A stretch of DNA of 64,000 bases from contig NZ_CP071091.1 of the NCBI RefSeq assembly GCF_017301635.1, positions 8,486,501-8,550,500 on the forward strand. Reading direction: 5' to 3'. The notes below the pieces were generated by a model. That model worked only from the letters and a program-made list of their open reading frames with translations. It did not search any database and had not been told where the DNA came from. This stretch comes from Myxococcus landrumus. GTDB taxonomy: Bacteria; Myxococcota; Myxococcia; Myxococcales; Myxococcaceae. The translations under genes and the position numbers were made by a program. Positions 60,726-64,000 of this stretch are shown here, piece after piece; position 1 is the stretch's first letter; the number at the start of each line of letters is the position of its first letter.

Positions 60726-62309
60726 ATGAACGACGACCTGGAGCGAGCGCGCCGCGAGGTACGCCCCGATACGCTGGCCTCGATGCGGCGTCTGGACGCC
60801 GCGCTTCAGCGCGCGGACGTCCGCTGGGAGGGGAGGACGGTGCGGGAGTGGCTGGCGCTGTATGTGGCGCCCCAAGGCCCGCTTGAGGCGCTGACGCAGC
60901 TGCGGGAGGCGGGGCTGGGCGCGGTGCCAGCGATGTTGGAGGCGCTCGAGGTCAGCCAGACGAGAGGGTGGGGAGAGGCCGAGCATGAGCGTCGGCTCGT
61001 CTTCCTGGACCTGCTGGCGCAGGTGGACCCGGTGCCCACGGGGATTGTCCCCGCGTTGCTGGAGGTGTTGGAGGTGCCGGGGGCGCGCGTGCGCCGGGCG
61101 GTGCTGGCGCTGATGGCGAAGCTGGAGCCCCGGCCCACGAAGGCCCTGCTCCGAGGTCTCTTCGCTTGCCTGAAGGACCGCGATGGCGAGGTGCGAGCCC
61201 GTGCGGCGCAGGTCTGCTCGCGGCTCGATGGAGCCATTCCGGCGAGCATTCGGGACGCGGTTCTCGGGCTGCTCACGGACGAGAACCGATGGGCGCGGTG
61301 CTACGCACTCGTGGCGCTCGGGAGGGTGACGCCGCCCGAGTCCTCGCTGGTGGTGGTGTTGGAGGAGCAGGCCCAGCTCGACGATGACAACCGGACGGAA
61401 GCTTTGCGCGCGCTGCTGGTGCATGCACCGGAGCGCGCGATGCCGCTGCTCGTGGAGGAGGCCCGGAAGGGCCTCACGAGCACCGATGTGTGGGGGGCAC
61501 AGCATGCATCGGGTGTCCGTGCGTTGTGTCTGTTGCGAGAGCAGGGGAGTCAGGCCGCGTCGGTCCTGGGCGACTTGAGGCGATTGAAGTCCGAGGTCAA
61601 GTCACCGGTCTTCATTGACGCGGCCATTGACGCCATCGTGCGCGACGGGCTTCGTCCGCGTGAGTCCAAGGGCACCACCGAGGGGGCCGCGCGAGCGGCG
61701 GCGCTGCGAGTTCCCTTGCCTCCGCCGTTGAACGCGGCGGAGCGGCCCGTGGACAGGTTGGTCCGTTGGGCCGTGTCGTGTGGGGGGCCCGGGACGGAGT
61801 CGCGGGTGCGCATCGTGCTGGCCGCTTCGCGCCGGGTGGTGGGGCTCTGGGATGTGGAGTACCCGGACAACGAATGGCCGCGGCGTGGGCTCCAGGCGAT
61901 GGAGGGCTGGGTGGGCGACCCGACGGAGGCGGCGGCGCGCCATGCGCGGCACGAGGCGAGTCTCTACCCGAGTCAGCTCAGTGCCCCGGCGGCCTTCGCG
62001 GCGGCATGGGCCGTGACCCATGCTTCGCGCTGCATCCCGGTGGAAGGACCCGTGGAACCGCACGAGCGCGACGTGGACGACGGAGCCCTGAGGGCATGTC
62101 TCCAGTCCGCGACGAAGGCGCTGTCCACGTCGATGGGAGACCTGGGGCCCTTGGGTGGAAACCAGCGGGCTCCCGATGGGCTCTCCGCCTCGGAGGCAGT
62201 GAGAGTCCTTCATCGCGCCATCCAAGATGAGGTCCTCCCCTGGGCCCTTGGAACGGGGGACCCCGTGGTCGAGGTGCGGCGTGAGAGGGACCGGCTCGAC
62301 CGGGCGTAG
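60726..62309 (+). CDS. HEAT-repeat protein of unknown function
   Basis: A 527-residue soluble protein. Residues ~60-300 contain HEAT-like helical pairs (IVPALLEVLEVPGARVRRAVLALMAKLEP, ALLRGLFACLKDRDGEVRARAAQVCSRLDG, RDAVLGLLTDENRWARCYALVALGRVTP). The C-terminal ~200 residues (RWAVSCGGPGTESRVRIVLAASRRVVGLWDVEYPDNEWPRRGLQ and AAFAAAWAVTHASRCI) resemble the Imm-5-like/putative immunity-type helical domain seen after HEAT repeats, but I cannot place it firmly. No signal peptide. ATG 60726 is chosen as the first ATG of the coherent reading; its ribosome site is weak. Confidence 0.75.
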   Translation: MNDDLERARREVRPDTLASMRRLDAALQRADVRWEGRTVREWLALYVAPQGPLEALTQLREAGLGAVPAMLEALEVSQTRGWGEAEHERRLVFLDLLAQVDPVPTGIVPALLEVLEVPGARVRRAVLALMAKLEPRPTKALLRGLFACLKDRDGEVRARAAQVCSRLDGAIPASIRDAVLGLLTDENRWARCYALVALGRVTPPESSLVVVLEEQAQLDDDNRTEALRALLVHAPERAMPLLVEEARKGLTSTDVWGAQHASGVRALCLLREQGSQAASVLGDLRRLKSEVKSPVFIDAAIDAIVRDGLRPRESKGTTEGAARAAALRVPLPPPLNAAERPVDRLVRWAVSCGGPGTESRVRIVLAASRRVVGLWDVEYPDNEWPRRGLQAMEGWVGDPTEAAARHARHEASLYPSQLSAPAAFAAAWAVTHASRCIPVEGPVEPHERDVDDGALRACLQSATKALSTSMGDLGPLGGNQRAPDGLSASEAVRVLHRAIQDEVLPWALGTGDPVVEVRRERDRLDRA

Positions 62310-62513
62310 GACCTGGCAAGGCTTTGTGTCCATGCGTTTCAATCTGGCACAAGCCACGCGCTACCGAATGCCTCGCACTTGAGAGTGTTTATTCACTGGT
62401 GGTCCTGGTTTCTGGTGTGACAGGATTCACGGTGGGTCACCGGCCTGACTTCCTTGAACCCAACCATCGCGGGCAGCGTCGGTGCTGCCTCCGCTCCACG
62501 AGGACCAGTGAAT

Positions 62514-63035
62514 ATGAGAACAAACCTGTCATGGCTCACCCTGGCATTCCTGACGTTCGCCTCGAGCGCCAGCTTCGCCCAGGTCGCCGCCGTGGACGAC
62601 GTGTGCGCGGAGGGCGGCTCGCCGCCAGCAAGCTTTCCGAGCTGCGCCTGGTCCATCCCGGTGGAGGGGGGCGAGGTCCTGCTCGACACGGTCGGTATCG
62701 CGAGTGCGGAGGAAGTCCGGGCCGCGCTGGCAGAGGGGCGGGACCCGACGCTTTCGCATCACGTCCTCACGGACGAGGAAGGCGCGTGGGTCGTCGAGGG
62801 AGTGGTTCACGCGATGAGCGCGTTCTCCGGCGTCGTCCTCGACGATTTGCCGACCCATGGGTTGCGAGATCACGAAGGGCCGGTGACGGTGATTGCTGGC
62901 AAGGTCGTCGTGCACCGCATGCTCGGCGGACGCGTCGTCATCTTCGGGTGGGACGACGGCGGCTACACGATCCTGTTCAGGGTCCCAGGACTCCCTCCCT
63001 TCTTCTATGACAGCCATACCGGCTGGAGTTGGTAG
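62514..63035 (+). CDS. Secreted protein of unknown function
   Basis: A 173-residue exported protein: signal peptide MRTNLSWLTLAFLTFASSASFA, then a domain with two N-terminal Cys (VDDVCAEGGSPPASFPSCAW), an acidic helix (ASAEEVRAALAEGRDP) and a beta-rich C-terminus (VTVIAGKVVVHRMLGGRVVIFGWDDGGYTILFRVPG). I do not recognise it. ATG 62514 has GAGGA 10 bases upstream. It stands alone between the HEAT gene and a small minus-strand gene. Confidence 0.72.
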   Translation: MRTNLSWLTLAFLTFASSASFAQVAAVDDVCAEGGSPPASFPSCAWSIPVEGGEVLLDTVGIASAEEVRAALAEGRDPTLSHHVLTDEEGAWVVEGVVHAMSAFSGVVLDDLPTHGLRDHEGPVTVIAGKVVVHRMLGGRVVIFGWDDGGYTILFRVPGLPPFFYDSHTGWSW

Positions 63036-63071
63036 CCTGCTCGAATTCAGCAAACCTCTCTCCCAGCCACC

Positions 63072-63239
63072 TCAGGGGCCCGTGGGCGTCGTGAGGACGC
63101 ACTGGTTGGTTTGCTCCTCCCAGGCGCCGCCCGCATCGAGACACGTGTCGATACGCCACCAACGACGGCAGTGCGGGAGCGCGAAGGCGCTCAACAGCAC
63201 GACGGCAACAGCCAACCCGATGTAGCTCCAGCGGTGCAT
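63072..63239 (-). CDS. Small one-helix protein with a conserved CLDxGGxW tail
   Basis: A 55-residue protein: one N-terminal helix (IGLAVAVVLLSAFALPHC) and a short soluble tail RRWWRIDTCLDAGGAWEEQTNQC. The pattern 'DxCLDxGGxW....xxC' is familiar from many small bacterial membrane proteins of unknown function. ATG 63239 fits the helix start; the frame is open further upstream without similarity. Confidence 0.7.
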   Translation of the reverse strand: MHRWSYIGLAVAVVLLSAFALPHCRRWWRIDTCLDAGGAWEEQTNQCVLTTPTGP

Positions 63240-63378
63240 GGGGCCATCAGTACAGGTCTGGCGGAGGAGCGTCCATGACGCCATCCTCGCGCGGAGTCTC
63301 TTCCACGAGGCCCCCTGCTCGCCATGCCATGGCCAGGAGCGGGCTCACCGTGGCGAGCCCGCTCCCAATGACATCACA

Positions 63379-64000
63379 TCAAACGCCGATTTCGACGTTC
63401 TCGAGCACACCCAGCGCGTCCGGAACCAGGAGCGCTGCGGAGAAGTACGTGCTCACGAGGTAGGACGAGATGGCCTTCTCGTTGATGCCCGTGAACCGCA
63501 CGGACACGCCCGGCTCGACCTCGTCCTGAAGCCCCGTGCGGTGCAGGCCGATGACGCCCTGGTCCGCCTCACCCGTGCGCATCACGATGATGGAGCTCGT
63601 GCGCGACTCGGTGATGGGAATCTTGTCGCATGGCAGGATGGGCACCCCGCGCCAGGACATGACCTTGCTGCCCTGCACCTCCACCACCGCCGGGTACAGC
63701 CCCCGGCGCGTGCACTCCCGGCCGAACGCCGCGATGGTGCGCGGGTGCGCCAGGAAGAAGCGCGACTTGCGGCGACGGCTCAACAGCTCGTCCATGTCGT
63801 CCGGCGTCGGCGGGCCCGAGCGCGTGTGGAGCCGCTGCTTCAGGTCCGCGTTGTGCAGCAGACCGAAGTCACGGTTGTTGATGAGCTCGTACTCCTGCTG
63901 CTCCTTCAGCGCTTCAATCGTCAGGCGGAGCTGCTGCTCCGTCTGGTTCATCGGGCCGTTGTACAGGTCCGCGACGCGCGTGTGCACCCGCAGAATCGTC
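63379..64000 (-). CDS. Family 2 encapsulin shell protein (C-terminal part, cut by window end)
   Basis: About 207 residues of an HK97-fold encapsulin of family 2 (SrpI-like); the N-terminus lies beyond the window. Diagnostic blocks are [111 protein letters not shown], and [41 protein letters not shown]. Family 2 shells enclose cargo such as cysteine desulfurase or terpene cyclases; subfamily 2B carries an inserted cyclic-nucleotide-binding domain, which would lie outside this part. An internal GTG at 63987 is not the start. Confidence 0.9.
   Translation of the reverse strand, partial: TILRVHTRVADLYNGPMNQTEQQLRLTIEALKEQQEYELINNRDFGLLHNADLKQRLHTRSGPPTPDDMDELLSRRRKSRFFLAHPRTIAAFGRECTRRGLYPAVVEVQGSKVMSWRGVPILPCDKIPITESRTSSIIVMRTGEADQGVIGLHRTGLQDEVEPGVSVRFTGINEKAISSYLVSTYFSAALLVPDALGVLENVEIGV

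Noticed and set aside
1-64000. tRNA, rRNA, insertion sequences, phage or integration sites
   Set aside because: I looked in the intergenic gaps for cloverleaf arms, transposase motifs and flanking direct repeats and saw none; the gaps are short. A covariance-model scan would be needed to exclude small RNAs.

Overview
The window reads as chromosomal DNA of a fruiting myxobacterium of the Myxococcaceae (Myxococcus/Corallococcus/Pyxidicoccus type). Four things support this: very high G+C coding sequence throughout; a MYXO-CTERM surface protein with DUF4215 Cys-rich repeats; an IF3 with the long C-terminal tail known from Myxococcus Dsg; and many secreted lipoproteins, TPR kinases and enhancer-binding proteins. 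I see no IS element, prophage, CRISPR array, rRNA or tRNA. No gap between called genes exceeds 300 bases.

Layout. 1-6299 (+): the 3' part of an Mrp/Mbh-type cation/proton antiporter operon (F end, G, DUF4040-B fusion, C, then three antiporter-like large subunits), with overlapping start and stop codons at every gene boundary. It converges on a eukaryotic-type isoleucyl-tRNA synthetase (6448-10194, -) across a 13-bp hairpin. 10399-13494 (-): a small barrel-like protein, a BamA/TamA-like outer-membrane protein and a Tat-exported alpha/beta hydrolase divergent from a TetR regulator. 14456-26570: secreted and metabolic genes (zinc metalloprotease with Fn3 repeats, O-methyltransferase, beta-helix lipoprotein, discoidin/PKD esterase, SRPBCC protein with a Lys/Ala-rich tail, a beta-lactamase-fold protein lacking its catalytic residues, bestrophin, nitronate monooxygenase). 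26810-30710: GNAT acetyltransferase, infC (AUU start), a sigma-54 activator and a small protein.

30730-41683 (-): a Ser/Thr kinase with TPRs; an operon of an OmpA/TSP3 barrel protein followed by a 1381-residue Cys-rich MYXO-CTERM lipoprotein, an arrangement resembling the TraB-TraA outer-membrane-exchange pair; and a sigma-32-type sigma factor behind a good sigma-54 promoter match. 41961-47002: thioredoxin-like TPR lipoprotein, GYSQG hydrolase, a frameshifted small lipoprotein, a family VIII esterase, and a PadR/DUF1048 pair. 47120-50031: a copper/cytochrome-oxidase cluster (YtkA/FixH-like, a Cys-less Sco, a canonical Sco, a small lipoprotein, YcnI).

50175-56158: an AAA ATPase, a DUF2911 protein and a complete bacillithiol operon bshC-bshB1-bshA. 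56266-60619 (+): a secreted PIG-L deacetylase, a 56-residue membrane peptide and a sodium:solute symporter, all overlapping. 60726-64000: HEAT-repeat protein, two small proteins of unknown function and, at the right edge, the C-terminal half of a family 2 encapsulin shell protein.

The most interesting candidates are the TraAB-like pair, the encapsulin at the edge, the Cys-less/Cys-containing Sco pair beside YcnI, and a family of intergenic inverted repeats with a TGACGT core.
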